Below, piece after piece: positions 55,292-64,000 of a stretch of DNA of 64,000 nt. This stretch comes from Planctomycetota bacterium. Its GTDB lineage: Bacteria; Planctomycetota; Planctomycetia; Planctomycetales; Planctomycetaceae. Position 1 is the stretch's first letter. Every line of letters begins with the position of its first letter. The notes under the pieces were generated by a model, which was given only the letters and a program-made list of their open reading frames with translations, was not told where the DNA came from and searched no databases. A program made the translations under genes and the position numbers. The stretch covers positions 1 through 64,000 of the forward strand of contig VGZH01000008.1 in NCBI GenBank assembly GCA_016872645.1, given 5' to 3'.

Positions 55292-57016
55292 CTACCGGAA
55301 GAAGCTGCGGTCGCGACGAGACTCGAAATCAGTTGGAGCACGCAGCCTCGGCGGCGAGACTGGCGTTGGCTTGGAGCGGAACTGTTCGACCGGCACATAT
55401 TCCTCCGGCATCGGCTGACGAAGTTGCGGTTCGTGAACCGGCTGAGCGGCGGCACCGACCGCCAAAGAAAACGTCAACCAGCCGGATGACGCATCCGCAC
55501 TGGCAAGTCGCAATTCCGACAACGGCTGGTTCGGAGAAATCCTCGGCAACGGGAACGCCTCGGGGAATGTGATCTCCGGGATCGCGGCCGCCAATTGTGT
55601 GCGAGCCATCGTCTCGACCATGCCAACCAGCGACACACCGGTGTCCGCTTTCGCGAACTCCAATTTGCCCGGTGTCAACCGCCACTCGCCACGTTGCAGG
55701 CTCGACGACCACGGCAGCGTGATCTCGTCTTGGGCCAAGACCGTTTGCCCGGCGACTTCGATGCTGGCAACGACGATCAGTTGCAACTGCCCGTCGGCGA
55801 TCGTGACGCGGACGGGGTCTTTGTCACCAAGCCGAATCAGGGGAGCGGCGCCCGGCAGCGGCTGTGCGGCGAGTTTTTTATCGCGCGGCAGCACGCGACC
55901 GCCGAACTTTGCAACGAACGATTCCAGAACCTCTCGGAATTGCGCTTCGGTCATCGTCTTGCTGTCGAGATCGAGTTTCCGCAGCCAGGCATTCACGACC
56001 GACTCGTGCAGCCAGGCGGTGACGGAATCGGTGTTGGAAACGTGACGGCTGGCAGAACCCGACTTGTTGACCTCTTGCCAGCTCATCTCCGGAGCATCCG
56101 CCCATGCGGCGGAGACCACCAGTTCCGAATCGGTCGAGCGAGCCGTTAATCGCTGCGGCCAGAGATCGCCAAACTGCGACCGCAAACCCTCTCGCCATTC
56201 GCGATTGAACTGCGCGAGTTGCCGATCCGCCTCCCGATTGAACTGCGGGCCGAGTTGTGCCTTGAGATGCTCGGCCGTTTCGGCATCGACTTGTTTCTTC
56301 TGCTTCTTCGCCGTTTTAAGTGCGGTGCTGCGGGCTATTCCCCCGAACAGCGTTCCGTCGAAGACAGTCGCCGCGTCAACATGTTCGTTGCGAACATCGA
56401 CCCACACCTGCGGACGCTTAGTCGTGATCTGATAGCCGTCGAACATCACCGGCTTTACCGCCAGCACGTCGTGCCGGCCGAGCGTTTTAACAGCGGCTTG
56501 CGAAGTCATGCCAACCGTGTTGCTGTGAACGTTTCCGGTCAGCACGAGATGCAGTTCGGCGTCGTCGGAACTCGGCTTCAGATCGACGACGACTCGCGTC
56601 GAGGTCAATTGCCGTCCGGTCACGTCCGCCTTCGCGATGACATCGCGAACCGGAGCGATCTCCGATCGCTCATCGGTCAGAAACCGATTAAGCAACCCTT
56701 CCGGAAAACTGATTTGCAGTGGAGCACAACCCGCAACGGCCCGCACTGGTGTCGGCTCAAACTGCTCGGCACGCGCGACCGAGTGCATCGTGGTCGGAGC
56801 ACGTGTCCCTCGCGACGTCGAAAAGAAGGGATCAGCGCTGCTAGGAGTCTGACTCCGAATCGTCGGCGAAAAGAATCTCGCCTCCGGCGAGGCGTATCGC
56901 GGCGAGTGATCCGCGCCGCACGCGCATTTCGGGCCGTGCGGTTCGCGCGATTGGGCACTTGCGACCGAAGCTGACAAAAAACCAAGTCCACTAACCAGAA
57001 CCAAAAACCACTTCAT
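55292..57016 (-). CDS. Large exported protein of unknown function
   Basis: This is a 574-residue protein with a clear signal peptide (MKWFLVLVSGLGFLSASVASA). Three cysteines follow early (CACG, AGC). The rest is a mixed beta/helix protein with no domain I recognise; repeated elements such as VTGRQLTSTRVVVDL and SIEVAGQTVLAQDEITL suggest two beta domains around a helical middle (KTAKKQKKQVDAETAEHLK). A Pro/Arg-rich tail ends it. I chose the ATG at 57016 because GGGAG lies eight bases upstream and the signal peptide starts there. Confidence 0.82.
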   Translation of the reverse strand: MKWFLVLVSGLGFLSASVASAQSREPHGPKCACGADHSPRYASPEARFFSPTIRSQTPSSADPFFSTSRGTRAPTTMHSVARAEQFEPTPVRAVAGCAPLQISFPEGLLNRFLTDERSEIAPVRDVIAKADVTGRQLTSTRVVVDLKPSSDDAELHLVLTGNVHSNTVGMTSQAAVKTLGRHDVLAVKPVMFDGYQITTKRPQVWVDVRNEHVDAATVFDGTLFGGIARSTALKTAKKQKKQVDAETAEHLKAQLGPQFNREADRQLAQFNREWREGLRSQFGDLWPQRLTARSTDSELVVSAAWADAPEMSWQEVNKSGSASRHVSNTDSVTAWLHESVVNAWLRKLDLDSKTMTEAQFREVLESFVAKFGGRVLPRDKKLAAQPLPGAAPLIRLGDKDPVRVTIADGQLQLIVVASIEVAGQTVLAQDEITLPWSSSLQRGEWRLTPGKLEFAKADTGVSLVGMVETMARTQLAAAIPEITFPEAFPLPRISPNQPLSELRLASADASSGWLTFSLAVGAAAQPVHEPQLRQPMPEEYVPVEQFRSKPTPVSPPRLRAPTDFESRRDRSFFR

Positions 57017-57138
57017 CGACTCATCTCCCTGGGCCCTTGGGGAAGGCCAAAGCATTCTGACAACCGCACTGGCTGACAGGAATCGTCAATGCGAAAAACT
57101 TTGGGAGTTCGTACCTCTTCGGCTCGTCATGCAGAGCG

Positions 57139-58608
57139 ATGACGGGTACTTTGTTGGGCATGTTGCCGATTCGCCACGAATTACAGAGGGTGCCGCGCCG
57201 CGAGTTTCTCGTGACCACCGGTGGTGGATTCGGATCGCTCGCGCTCACGGGATTGCTGGCGGCGGACGAAGCGACGCCCCGAAATGTGCGTCCGGCTCCC
57301 AAACCGGACTACAACGGCGGGCTGCATCATAAAGCCAGGGTCAAGCGAGTCATTCAGCTCTTCATGAATGGCGGCGCGAGCCCGATGGACACATTCGACT
57401 ACAAGCCGGAGCTCATCAAAAAGCATGGCGAGAAGGTCGACTTCGGCCTGAAGTCAGCCGCGACCAGCGCCCCCGGTGCCGTGATGAAGTCGCCGTTCGA
57501 ATGGAAGCAGCACGGTGAATCCGGCCGCTGGGTCACGAGTGTCCTGCCGCAGATGGCGACAATCGTCGACGAACTCGCCTTTCTGATGGCGATGACCACC
57601 AAGACGAACGTGCATGGCCCCGCCAGCTACATGCAGAACACCGGTTTCACACAACCCGGCTTCCCGTGTTTGGGAGCCTGGATTTCGTACGGCCTTGGCC
57701 GGCTGACCGACAACCTGCCGATGTTCGTCGTGCTGCCGGATCTTCGCGGGCTGCCGTACAACAACACCGGCAATTTCTCTTCGGCGTTTCTGCCGATGGA
57801 ATTTCAAGGGACGATCATCAAGGCCAACGCCCCGACGCCGATCAATGATCTTTTTCCGCCGAAGTCCGCCAAGTTCATCACGCCTGACAGCGAACTCGCC
57901 GGACTGCGAGTCCTCGATGAACTCAACCGCGAGCATCAGAAGTCGCGGCCGGGAGACTCGCGGCTCGACGCGCGGATCGCCAGTTACGAGCTCGCGGCAA
58001 AGATGCAACTCTCTGCGCCCGAGGCTCTCGATCTGGCGAAGGAGTCCGAAGAGACGCACAAGGCGTACGGGACCGGCAACGCGCCGACGGCGGACTTCGC
58101 AAAGAGTTGTTTGACCGCTCGGCGATTAATCGAGCGAGGTGTCCGATTCGTCCAAGTTTGGAGCGGGGCAGGGGGAGCCTCGAATAACTGGGACAACCAC
58201 ACCAATATCGACAAGGAATTGCCGTCGATCTGCAGCCAAGTGGATCAGCCGATCACTGCGCTGATTCGTGACCTCAAACAACGCGGCTTGTTCGAGGACA
58301 CGCTGGTGATCTGGACGTCCGAGTTTGGTCGGATGCCATTCACTCAAGGAGCGACCGGCCGGGACCACAACGGCGGCACGTTTGTGACCTGGCTCGCTGG
58401 AGCCGGCATCAAGGCGGGAGCGACTCACGGCGAGAGCGACGAGTTTGCCTACAAAACCGCGAAGGACGAGACCTGGAGCTACGACCTGCACGCGACCGTT
58501 TTGTATCTGATGGGGATCGACCACACGAAGTTGACGGTTCGCCAAAACGGCATCGACCGCCGCATCACCGACGTGCATGGGCATGTGATTGAAGACGTGC
58601 TGGCGTAA
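57139..58608 (+). CDS. DUF1501 domain exported protein
   Basis: This is a 489-residue Tat-exported protein (PRREFLVTTGGGFGSLAL) of the DUF1501 family: RVIQLFMNGGASPMDTFDYKP, PASYMQNTGFTQPGFPCLG and WTSEFGRMPFTQGATGRDHN. It is a longer relative of the protein at 21782. The DUF1553 partner usual in planctomycetes is not beside it; the partner may lie elsewhere or have been separated. An ATG seven codons later is an alternative start. Confidence 0.93.
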   Translation: MTGTLLGMLPIRHELQRVPRREFLVTTGGGFGSLALTGLLAADEATPRNVRPAPKPDYNGGLHHKARVKRVIQLFMNGGASPMDTFDYKPELIKKHGEKVDFGLKSAATSAPGAVMKSPFEWKQHGESGRWVTSVLPQMATIVDELAFLMAMTTKTNVHGPASYMQNTGFTQPGFPCLGAWISYGLGRLTDNLPMFVVLPDLRGLPYNNTGNFSSAFLPMEFQGTIIKANAPTPINDLFPPKSAKFITPDSELAGLRVLDELNREHQKSRPGDSRLDARIASYELAAKMQLSAPEALDLAKESEETHKAYGTGNAPTADFAKSCLTARRLIERGVRFVQVWSGAGGASNNWDNHTNIDKELPSICSQVDQPITALIRDLKQRGLFEDTLVIWTSEFGRMPFTQGATGRDHNGGTFVTWLAGAGIKAGATHGESDEFAYKTAKDETWSYDLHATVLYLMGIDHTKLTVRQNGIDRRITDVHGHVIEDVLA

Positions 58609-58627
58609 CGCATGCGAACCGCGTGCG

Positions 58628-59749
58628 CTACGACAAGACCTCGCGATACACCCGCGCGTGCGCCGCGACCATTTTGTCGATGCTGAAGTGTAGCCGCATT
58701 TGCTCGCGGCCGGCGTTGCCGAGTCGGCGGGCCAACTCTGGATCGGCTAAAATTCGTTCGGCGAATTGCTGGAACCCCGCGCGGTCACCGACACGCACCA
58801 AGAAGCCGGTCTCGCCATCGACGACCAATTCGCGATTCGGCGGGATGTCGCTCGCAATCACTGGCAGCCCGGCAGCCATTGCCTCCATGATGCTGTTGGA
58901 TTGTCCTTCGAAATCGCTGGCGATCCAGAACAGCTCCATGATTCGAAGTAGCTTCGCAACATCGGTTCGATGGCCGGTGAACCGCGTGTGGCTGTCGATG
59001 TTGATGTCGCGAGCGAACTTCATCAGCTTGTCCCGTTCCGAACCCTCGCCGACGATCAGCATGTGAGCGTCTGGCCGCAGAATTGCCACCAACGCCATCG
59101 CGAAAACTAAATCATCCACTCGCTTTTGCCTGGCCAGGCGTCCGACAAAACCGATCACCGGCACGCCATTCGGAATTTCGAGTTCCGCCAGCAGGGCGTC
59201 ACGCTCGAACGGATCTGGATCGGAAACCTCGATGCCGTTCGGGATGACGGTTATGCGATCTTCTGGAAAGCCGATCGACTTGTAGAACTCGGAAACCGCG
59301 ACTGAGTTCCCAATCAGCCGATCCGTTCGCGCGATCAGTTTTTGATCGAGCCACAGTTGCCAGCCCGCCTTCCAAACATCGACGCACCGTTCCGACACAA
59401 TCAGCTTCGGCCGCGAACTTCTGCGTCGTCCGACCATCAGCCGTCCGTAGGCATTCGCGGCGAACAGCCAAGTGTGAACGATATCGGGTTGCTCATCCCG
59501 GATCAGCCGCCGCAAGCGCCACATCGCCACTGGATCGAACTTCCAACGCTTCCCGAGCACCGTCAATCGCACACCGTGTTGAGCCAAATCGTCGGCAAAT
59601 GCTCCGCCGCGAGTCAGCGCAACGACATGCACTTCGAACTCGTCACGCGGTAACCGAGTCGCCAGCAGAGTCAATTGCTTCTCGGCCCCCGACTGGTCAA
59701 GCGTCGGTACCAGCAGCATCAGTTTCGTGCGTCGCGCCGCGAGAGACAT
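58628..59749 (-). CDS. Family 4 glycosyltransferase
   Basis: This is a 373-residue GT-B enzyme. The N-terminal half has QSGAEKQLTLLATRL. The C-terminal nucleotide-sugar half has IGFVGRLARQKRVDDLV, MLIVGEGSERDKL and the FEGQSNSIMEAMAAGLPVIASD glutamate motif. It probably adds a sugar to a lipid or polysaccharide precursor. It starts six bases after the queC stop codon, so the genes are likely co-transcribed although their roles differ. Confidence 0.9.
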   Translation of the reverse strand: MSLAARRTKLMLLVPTLDQSGAEKQLTLLATRLPRDEFEVHVVALTRGGAFADDLAQHGVRLTVLGKRWKFDPVAMWRLRRLIRDEQPDIVHTWLFAANAYGRLMVGRRRSSRPKLIVSERCVDVWKAGWQLWLDQKLIARTDRLIGNSVAVSEFYKSIGFPEDRITVIPNGIEVSDPDPFERDALLAELEIPNGVPVIGFVGRLARQKRVDDLVFAMALVAILRPDAHMLIVGEGSERDKLMKFARDINIDSHTRFTGHRTDVAKLLRIMELFWIASDFEGQSNSIMEAMAAGLPVIASDIPPNRELVVDGETGFLVRVGDRAGFQQFAERILADPELARRLGNAGREQMRLHFSIDKMVAAHARVYREVLS

Positions 59750-59755
59750 GAAATC

Positions 59756-60454
59756 TCAACCTTGATACGTCAAAGGATCGACCAGTCCCGCTTCGGCGAA
59801 GCCCTTCAAACGGAGTTGGCACGAGTCGCAGTGTCCGCACGGTCGGCCGATCGCGTCCGGGTCGTAGCAACTGGTGGTAAGTCCGTAATCGACTCCCAGC
59901 GAGACCCCTCGGCGGATGATGTCCGCTTTGCTGAGCGAGATCAGCGGCGAGTGAACCACGAACCGTCCCGTCTGTTCGACTCCGGCTTTTGTGGCCAGCC
60001 GAGCCAATTCAGCGAATGCTTTGATGAACTCCGGCCGGCAATCGGGGTAGCCGCTGTAGTCCACCGCGTTGACGCCAATGAACAAGTCGAACGCGCCGAG
60101 CACCTCGGCCCAGCCGAGCGCCAGCGACAAGAAGATCGTGTTGCGAGCCGGGACGTAAGTGATCGGGATTCCACCACTGAGTTCTGATTCACTGCGGTCC
60201 TTCGGAACGTCGATGTTGTCAGTCAACGCCGAACCGCCGAACTGCCGTAAGTCGATTTGAAACTTGCGATGCTGTTTGACGCCGAGCGACTCACAGACGC
60301 GCCGCGATGCTTCCAGCTCAAATCGATGTCGCTGACCATAATCGATCGACAGAGCGAACAGCTCAAAGCCCTGCTGTCGAGCGATCGCCAGCACCGTCGC
60401 CGAGTCGAGCCCGCCGCTCACCAGGACGACAGCTTTCGGGGGATTGGAGTTCAT
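59756..60454 (-). CDS. queC: 7-cyano-7-deazaguanine synthase
   Basis: This is a 232-residue enzyme of the queuosine pathway that converts 7-carboxy-7-deazaguanine to preQ0. It has the PP-loop [32 protein letters not shown] and the zinc site [17 protein letters not shown]. The frame is open 30 codons upstream, but the family start is at the ATG at 60454. It is divergent from the bioF-like gene with a 93-base gap. Confidence 0.95.
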   Translation of the reverse strand: MNSNPPKAVVLVSGGLDSATVLAIARQQGFELFALSIDYGQRHRFELEASRRVCESLGVKQHRKFQIDLRQFGGSALTDNIDVPKDRSESELSGGIPITYVPARNTIFLSLALGWAEVLGAFDLFIGVNAVDYSGYPDCRPEFIKAFAELARLATKAGVEQTGRFVVHSPLISLSKADIIRRGVSLGVDYGLTTSCYDPDAIGRPCGHCDSCQLRLKGFAEAGLVDPLTYQG

Positions 60455-60547
60455 GGCCAGCATTCTGGTGGCCGGAGTGCTCGGACGAAAGCGATCGCTC
60501 CTGGCTGCTCGCCGGATTTGATCGAGTCCTTTAGCATCTGCCACGTC

Positions 60548-61771
60548 ATGCCAACTCCGTTTCCATGGATGTCTGAAGAGCTCGCTGCCCTTGAATCGGC
60601 CGGGCTGCGTCGCGCGCGGCTAGTCGTCCGACCGTTCGCGGACGGAGCGTGCGAGATCGAAGGACGGCGGTTGTGGAACTTTGCGGGGAACGACTACCTT
60701 GGCTTGGCTGGTGATCCGCGAGTCGTCGCTGCGGCACAGGCCGCACTCGCTGAATCGGGAGTTGGCGCGAGAGCGAGTGCTCTGGTTGCCGGACGAAGCG
60801 AGTGGCATGCTCGACTGGAACAAACACTGGCGGCGTTCGAGGGGCAAGAGGCTGCGATTCTTTTTCCGACCGGGTACGCGGCGAACGTCGGCATAATTGC
60901 CGCGCTGGTTGATGAGCATGACGTCGTCTTCTGCGATCGGCTCAATCATGCCAGCTTGATCGACGGCTGTCGTTTGAGCGGTGCAAAGCTGCGCGTCTTT
61001 CGGCATTCGGAATTGGAGACGCTCGAACGCGAATTGCACAAAGCGGCCGAAGCTCGGCGGCGGCTGATCGTCACCGATGCCGTCTTCAGCATGGATGGCG
61101 ACGTCGCTCCGCTGCGCGAACTGTGCGATTTGGCCGAGCGATTCCAGGCGGACTTGCTGGTCGATGAGGCGCACGGCACGGGGGTCTTCGGCGAGCAGGG
61201 CCGCGGCGTCTGCGAATCTCTCGACGTCGAAAGTCGAGTCGCGGTGCGAGTCGGGACGCTCAGCAAAGCGATCGGCACGCTGGGGGGATTCGTCGCGGGG
61301 CGACAGTCGCTGGTCGATTGGTTGTGGAACAAGGCTCGGACACAGGTATTCTCAACGGCGTTGTCCCCCGCGATCTGCGCTGCGGCGACGACCGCGGTCG
61401 AGATCATTCGCAGCGAGCCGGACCGGCGAGCGAAGCTGTGGCGAAACTGCGAGTTCGTGCGACAGGAGTTGGATGCCGTACTGCGACCTTCAGAGAGCAG
61501 TGCGGTGCGAGACTCCGATCAGGCCGTTTTGTTACGGTTGCAGTACGGGAGGTCAGTTGGTCCGATCATCCCGATTCTGTTGGGTGATCCCGACGCCGCG
61601 GTTGCCGCACAACGCAAACTGGAAGATCGGGGTTGTCTCGTCGCGGCGATTCGATCGCCGACTGTGCCGCAGGGGACGTCTCGATTGCGGATTTCGTTGT
61701 CGGCCGCTCACGATGAGTCGGCGTTGCAAACTTTGGTGGGTGCGTTGCAGGAGGTACTGTCCGTTTCATGA
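60548..61771 (+). CDS. bioF: 8-amino-7-oxononanoate synthase-like enzyme
   Basis: This is a 407-residue alpha-oxoamine synthase, probably joining alanine and pimeloyl thioester in biotin synthesis. It has [61 protein letters not shown], the Asp in VDEAHGTG and the PLP lysine in [11 protein letters not shown]. Near 311-330 it carries about 15 extra residues ([16 protein letters not shown]) that coincide with a palindromic repeat at 61478-61546. It overlaps the next gene by four bases. No other bio gene is in the window, so a related oxoamine synthase is possible. Confidence 0.87.
   Translation: MPTPFPWMSEELAALESAGLRRARLVVRPFADGACEIEGRRLWNFAGNDYLGLAGDPRVVAAAQAALAESGVGARASALVAGRSEWHARLEQTLAAFEGQEAAILFPTGYAANVGIIAALVDEHDVVFCDRLNHASLIDGCRLSGAKLRVFRHSELETLERELHKAAEARRRLIVTDAVFSMDGDVAPLRELCDLAERFQADLLVDEAHGTGVFGEQGRGVCESLDVESRVAVRVGTLSKAIGTLGGFVAGRQSLVDWLWNKARTQVFSTALSPAICAAATTAVEIIRSEPDRRAKLWRNCEFVRQELDAVLRPSESSAVRDSDQAVLLRLQYGRSVGPIIPILLGDPDAAVAAQRKLEDRGCLVAAIRSPTVPQGTSRLRISLSAAHDESALQTLVGALQEVLSVS
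61478..61546. repeat. REP-like palindrome within bioF
   Basis: GTACTGCGACCT at 61478-61489 pairs at 10 of 12 positions with CGGTTGCAGTAC at 61535-61546. The core GTACTGCGACC is the same as in the intergenic repeat at 20627. It codes for the extra residues in the bioF-like protein. Confidence 0.6.
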
Positions 61772-62682
61772 CGAGTCCCCTTCCGAGTCGCGACGGTTTC
61801 GCTGACGAATACCCGTTTGAATCTCATTGGCTGGACCTCGACGGCGTGCGGATGCACTTCGTAGACGAGGGACCGCGCGACGGTGAACCAATTCTATGCG
61901 TGCATGGTAATCCGACGTGGAGTTTCATTTGGCGGCGACTGATTCGCGAACTGTCTCCGAATCGCCGAGTCATCGCGGTCGATCACATCGGCTGCGGATT
62001 CTCAGACAAGCCGCAGGTTTACCCGTATCGGCTGGAACAACACGTCTCGAATCTGCGGCGGCTGATCGAGTCCCTCGACCTGTGGAACATCACGCTGGTT
62101 GGCCACGACTGGGGGGGCTGCATCGGCATGGGAGCAGCGACCGATGTGCCCAATCGGTTCTCGCGTTTCGTGCTGATGAACACTGGAGCGTTTCGATCAA
62201 AACAAATCCCGCTGCGGATTGCCGTCTGTCGCATCCCGGTGCTCGGACCATTAGTTCTGCGCGGCTTCAACGCCTTCAGCCGAGCGGCACTTACGATGGC
62301 GGTCGCTCGGCAGCCATTATCGGCGGCGGCGAAGCGCGGACTGCTCGCGCCCTACGGTTCATGGCGCAGTCGGGTGGCGGTGTCGAGCTTCGTGCAGGAC
62401 ATCCCGCTGCGACCGTCGCATCCGAGCTACGCGAAGTTGGCCGCCATCGAAGAGGGACTCGCTCAATTCTGCGTTCGACCCATGCTGTTGGTGTGGGGGG
62501 CAAGGGATTGGTGCTTCACGCTCGACTTCCATCGCGAGTTTCAAAGGCGATTTCCACAAGCTGAATCGCACGTCCTTGCAGACGCGGGGCATTACGTGTT
62601 TGAAGACGCCGCGGACGAAGTCGCGAGTTCGGTGCGCGAATTTCTGGATCGGACATCCGTCCGGTCAGCTTGGAAAGGCTGA
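61768..62682 (+). CDS. Alpha/beta hydrolase, haloalkane dehalogenase/OleB-like
   Basis: This is a 304-residue alpha/beta hydrolase. HGNPTWSFIW supplies the oxyanion-hole region, the nucleophile is Asp in VGHDWGG, and a C-terminal His lies in LADAGHYVFED. An Asp nucleophile with Trp next to it fits haloalkane dehalogenases, epoxide hydrolases and beta-lactone decarboxylase OleB rather than Ser esterases such as BioH. The gene overlaps the bioF-like gene by four bases (ATGA), so they are co-translated, but no OleA, OleC or OleD gene is near. The substrate is unknown. Confidence 0.87.
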   Translation: MTSPLPSRDGFADEYPFESHWLDLDGVRMHFVDEGPRDGEPILCVHGNPTWSFIWRRLIRELSPNRRVIAVDHIGCGFSDKPQVYPYRLEQHVSNLRRLIESLDLWNITLVGHDWGGCIGMGAATDVPNRFSRFVLMNTGAFRSKQIPLRIAVCRIPVLGPLVLRGFNAFSRAALTMAVARQPLSAAAKRGLLAPYGSWRSRVAVSSFVQDIPLRPSHPSYAKLAAIEEGLAQFCVRPMLLVWGARDWCFTLDFHREFQRRFPQAESHVLADAGHYVFEDAADEVASSVREFLDRTSVRSAWKG

Positions 62683-62694
62683 CTTAAAACCGAT

Positions 62695-62776
62695 TGCGGG
62701 AGGGGGGACTTGAACCCCCACGCCTTGCGGCACTGGATCCTAAGTCCAGCGCGTCTGCCAATTCCGCCACTCCCGC
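62695..62776 (-). tRNA. tRNA-Leu (anticodon TAG)
   Basis: On the minus strand the acceptor arms GCGGGAG and CTCCCGC pair. The anticodon loop CTTAGGA gives TAG. A short variable arm (TGCCGCAAGGCG) and the T arm GGGGGTTCAAGTCCCCC complete a class II tRNA. A TATTAT box lies about 20 bases upstream. CCA is not encoded. Confidence 0.95.
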
Positions 62777-62836
62777 GCGGTTCGTCTGCGGTTGAGATAA
62801 TAGAAGCAGTGAGCAGTCGACTCCAATGCGGACGAC

Positions 62837-63397
62837 TCAATCTTCTTTGAGCGGAATGAACTCGTCGTCCCGGCCATCGATGTCCAAACCGGGCGCTTTA
62901 TGGGAAGGTGGCGGGACGGCCAAGCCGTCGTCGTCGATCGGCACCGGAAACTCCATGCTCAACTCTGACTGAGGCGGGGTGACCAGAGCCTTTTTGCACG
63001 GGGGTGCTTCGGCAATCTGAGCCTTCACGGGAGATTTCGGTTTGCCAGCCGCAGCTCTGTCGGCTTCGAGGAGAAAACACACGTCACCGATCATCAGCTC
63101 ATCGCCGAATCCGACCGAGGCTTGATTTTCCACGCGTGTGCCGTTGACCCAGACTCCATTCATGCTGCCCAGATCGCGGACCACGAAGTGGTTGTTGACC
63201 AGCGCGACCGCGCAATGCTTGCGCGAAATTTTTCGGCTGTTAAGAATGACCGCGTCGCAATCGGGATGCCGACCGACGAGCACGATCGGCTTATCTAGCA
63301 CGATCGGCTTGCCTTGCTCGATGGGCACCAAGACTGCGGGCATGTCAGACTGCTCCCGAAACGGGCGAACTTTCACCACGAAATGCGGGTTGATCAT
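62837..63397 (-). CDS. FHA domain protein
   Basis: This is a 186-residue protein with an FHA domain (VLVGRHPDCDAVI, ISRKHCAV, DLGSMNGVWVNG) that should bind phosphothreonine, then a disordered Pro/Asp/Glu-rich tail. An internal ATG at residue 19 (MPAVLVPIEQG) matches the usual start better, so the first 18 residues are uncertain. It lies 61 bases upstream of tRNA-Leu on the same strand. It is separate from the FHA protein at 40771, which has a different tail. Confidence 0.87.
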   Translation of the reverse strand: MINPHFVVKVRPFREQSDMPAVLVPIEQGKPIVLDKPIVLVGRHPDCDAVILNSRKISRKHCAVALVNNHFVVRDLGSMNGVWVNGTRVENQASVGFGDELMIGDVCFLLEADRAAAGKPKSPVKAQIAEAPPCKKALVTPPQSELSMEFPVPIDDDGLAVPPPSHKAPGLDIDGRDDEFIPLKED

Positions 63398-63564
63398 AAC
63401 TCACGATTTCGCGCGAAGCGACTGATTGCCCAAGTCCGGTGGTAAGAATCGGACGCGGTGTACCGGTCACGCCGGTGACGTAGAGCAGGCATGGCGACAA
63501 CGGAGAGGTTGTCGTGCAGCGTTGCGGTCCCGCGAACGGCTACAGTTGGTTGCCTGGGAAAACC

Positions 63565-64000
63565 TCACTGACGTTGCGGTCCGTCAGCCGCCGCGAAACG
63601 CGACTGAGACTCCCACGAGCGATATACCGTGCGTGCCGGATTGAAGCGAACGCCACTCGACTTTTCACCGGCGGCGATCGAGTTCGCGGACTCACTCGAC
63701 TTGCCGGTCTTGGAGCCGACTGTGGTCCATGAATCTGGCGCCGCACCGGGGCTATCGAGAAACTTGGGATCCGGCACCGGTGTCGAATGCGAATGCGTGT
63801 CCGATGCAATCGAGGTCGACACGTTCGAGGTAGGTGGCAGTATCGTCACCGGATTTGCGACGATCGGAACTACTCCGATTGTTGAGACGCTCTGATAAAT
63901 CGGAGCGGGCGCGAACGCCAGTCCACCATACGGTCCGGCAGGAGCCAGCGCCAGCGGAGCATATCCCGTATAGACCGGCACGCTCGTCTGAGCAATGGGA
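63565..64000 (-). CDS. Exported-type low-complexity protein, 5' end outside the window
   Basis: This frame is open to the window edge, so the start is missing. The visible 145 residues are Pro/Ala/Tyr-rich (VYTGYAPLALAPAGPYGGLAFAPAP) and then Ser/Thr-rich, with VRFNPARTVYRSWESQ near the end. Composition suggests a surface or cell-wall protein. A GTG at 63981 could be a start, but the same composition continues upstream, so the gene is probably longer. Confidence 0.55.
   Translation of the reverse strand, partial: PIAQTSVPVYTGYAPLALAPAGPYGGLAFAPAPIYQSVSTIGVVPIVANPVTILPPTSNVSTSIASDTHSHSTPVPDPKFLDSPGAAPDSWTTVGSKTGKSSESANSIAAGEKSSGVRFNPARTVYRSWESQSRFAAADGPQRQ

Noticed and set aside
61768-62682. 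Naming the hydrolase bioH
   Set aside because: The nucleophile is Asp in GHDWGG, not the Ser of BioH.

Overview
The window looks like a chromosomal segment of a planctomycete (Planctomycetota). Evidence is the lineage-typical DUF1501 and PSCyt1/DUF1549/DUF1553 proteins, several Tat-exported Gfo/Idh/MocA, sialidase-like and PQQ-propeller proteins, many short lipoproteins, a secretin with periplasmic repeats, and dispersed palindromic repeats. I see no rRNA, CRISPR, phage or transposase genes. Three tRNAs are present: Asn-GTT, Glu-TTC and Leu-TAG. Species cannot be told from the sequence alone.

Layout. 0-12.2 kb is an almost unbroken minus-strand run: tRNA-Asn, an AlaC-like aminotransferase, a membrane-anchored PpiC-type isomerase, an HtrA-like protease without PDZ, a haem-binding lipoprotein, pcm, a DUF486 membrane protein, a YkgJ/FliB-type cysteine-cluster protein, trpA, and a small acyl-lipid cassette (FabZ-like, long ACP, FabG, second FabZ-like) with no ketosynthase. 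Upstream of the second FabZ the frame stays open for another 1.2 kb of coiled-coil-like sequence. 12.3-21.5 kb holds a large lipoprotein with a thioredoxin-like CPPC site, a small lipoprotein, an FG-GAP lipoprotein with a CxxCH site, an oxidoreductase, ispF, a cysS without a normal KMSKS signature, and trpC. 21.8-35.1 kb is mostly exported or envelope functions: DUF1501, two membrane proteins, a HEAT-repeat protein, a PQQ propeller, an MFS transporter next to a Gfo/Idh/MocA enzyme, a cysteine desulfurase-like enzyme, and a 940-residue DUF1549/DUF1553 cytochrome.

35.1-47.4 kb has a PhyH dioxygenase with apgM, a divergent glycosyltransferase, an SDR with rsmD, and FHA plus degenerate-receiver genes divergent from csrA. 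It then has tRNA-Glu with a clear promoter and terminator, an Ino1/UbiA (EboC-like) pair with overlapping stop and start, and a phosphohexomutase. 47.6-52 kb is one giant secretin gene with three N-terminal repeat units and Gln/Gly-rich inserts. 52.5-64 kb has a sialidase-like protein, a macro-domain protein, an M28 peptidase, a large exported unknown, a second DUF1501, GT4 with queC, a BioF-like gene overlapping an Asp-nucleophile alpha/beta hydrolase, tRNA-Leu, an FHA protein and a truncated exported protein at the window edge.

Palindromic repeats stand out. Several sit between genes, one covers the 5' end region of trpC, and two appear to have been absorbed in frame into coding genes (DUF1553 and bioF). 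The other leading oddities are a receiver domain with Glu at the phosphoacceptor site fused to a zinc ribbon, the cysS signature, the coiled-coil/FabZ open frame, and the Ino1/EboC-like pair.
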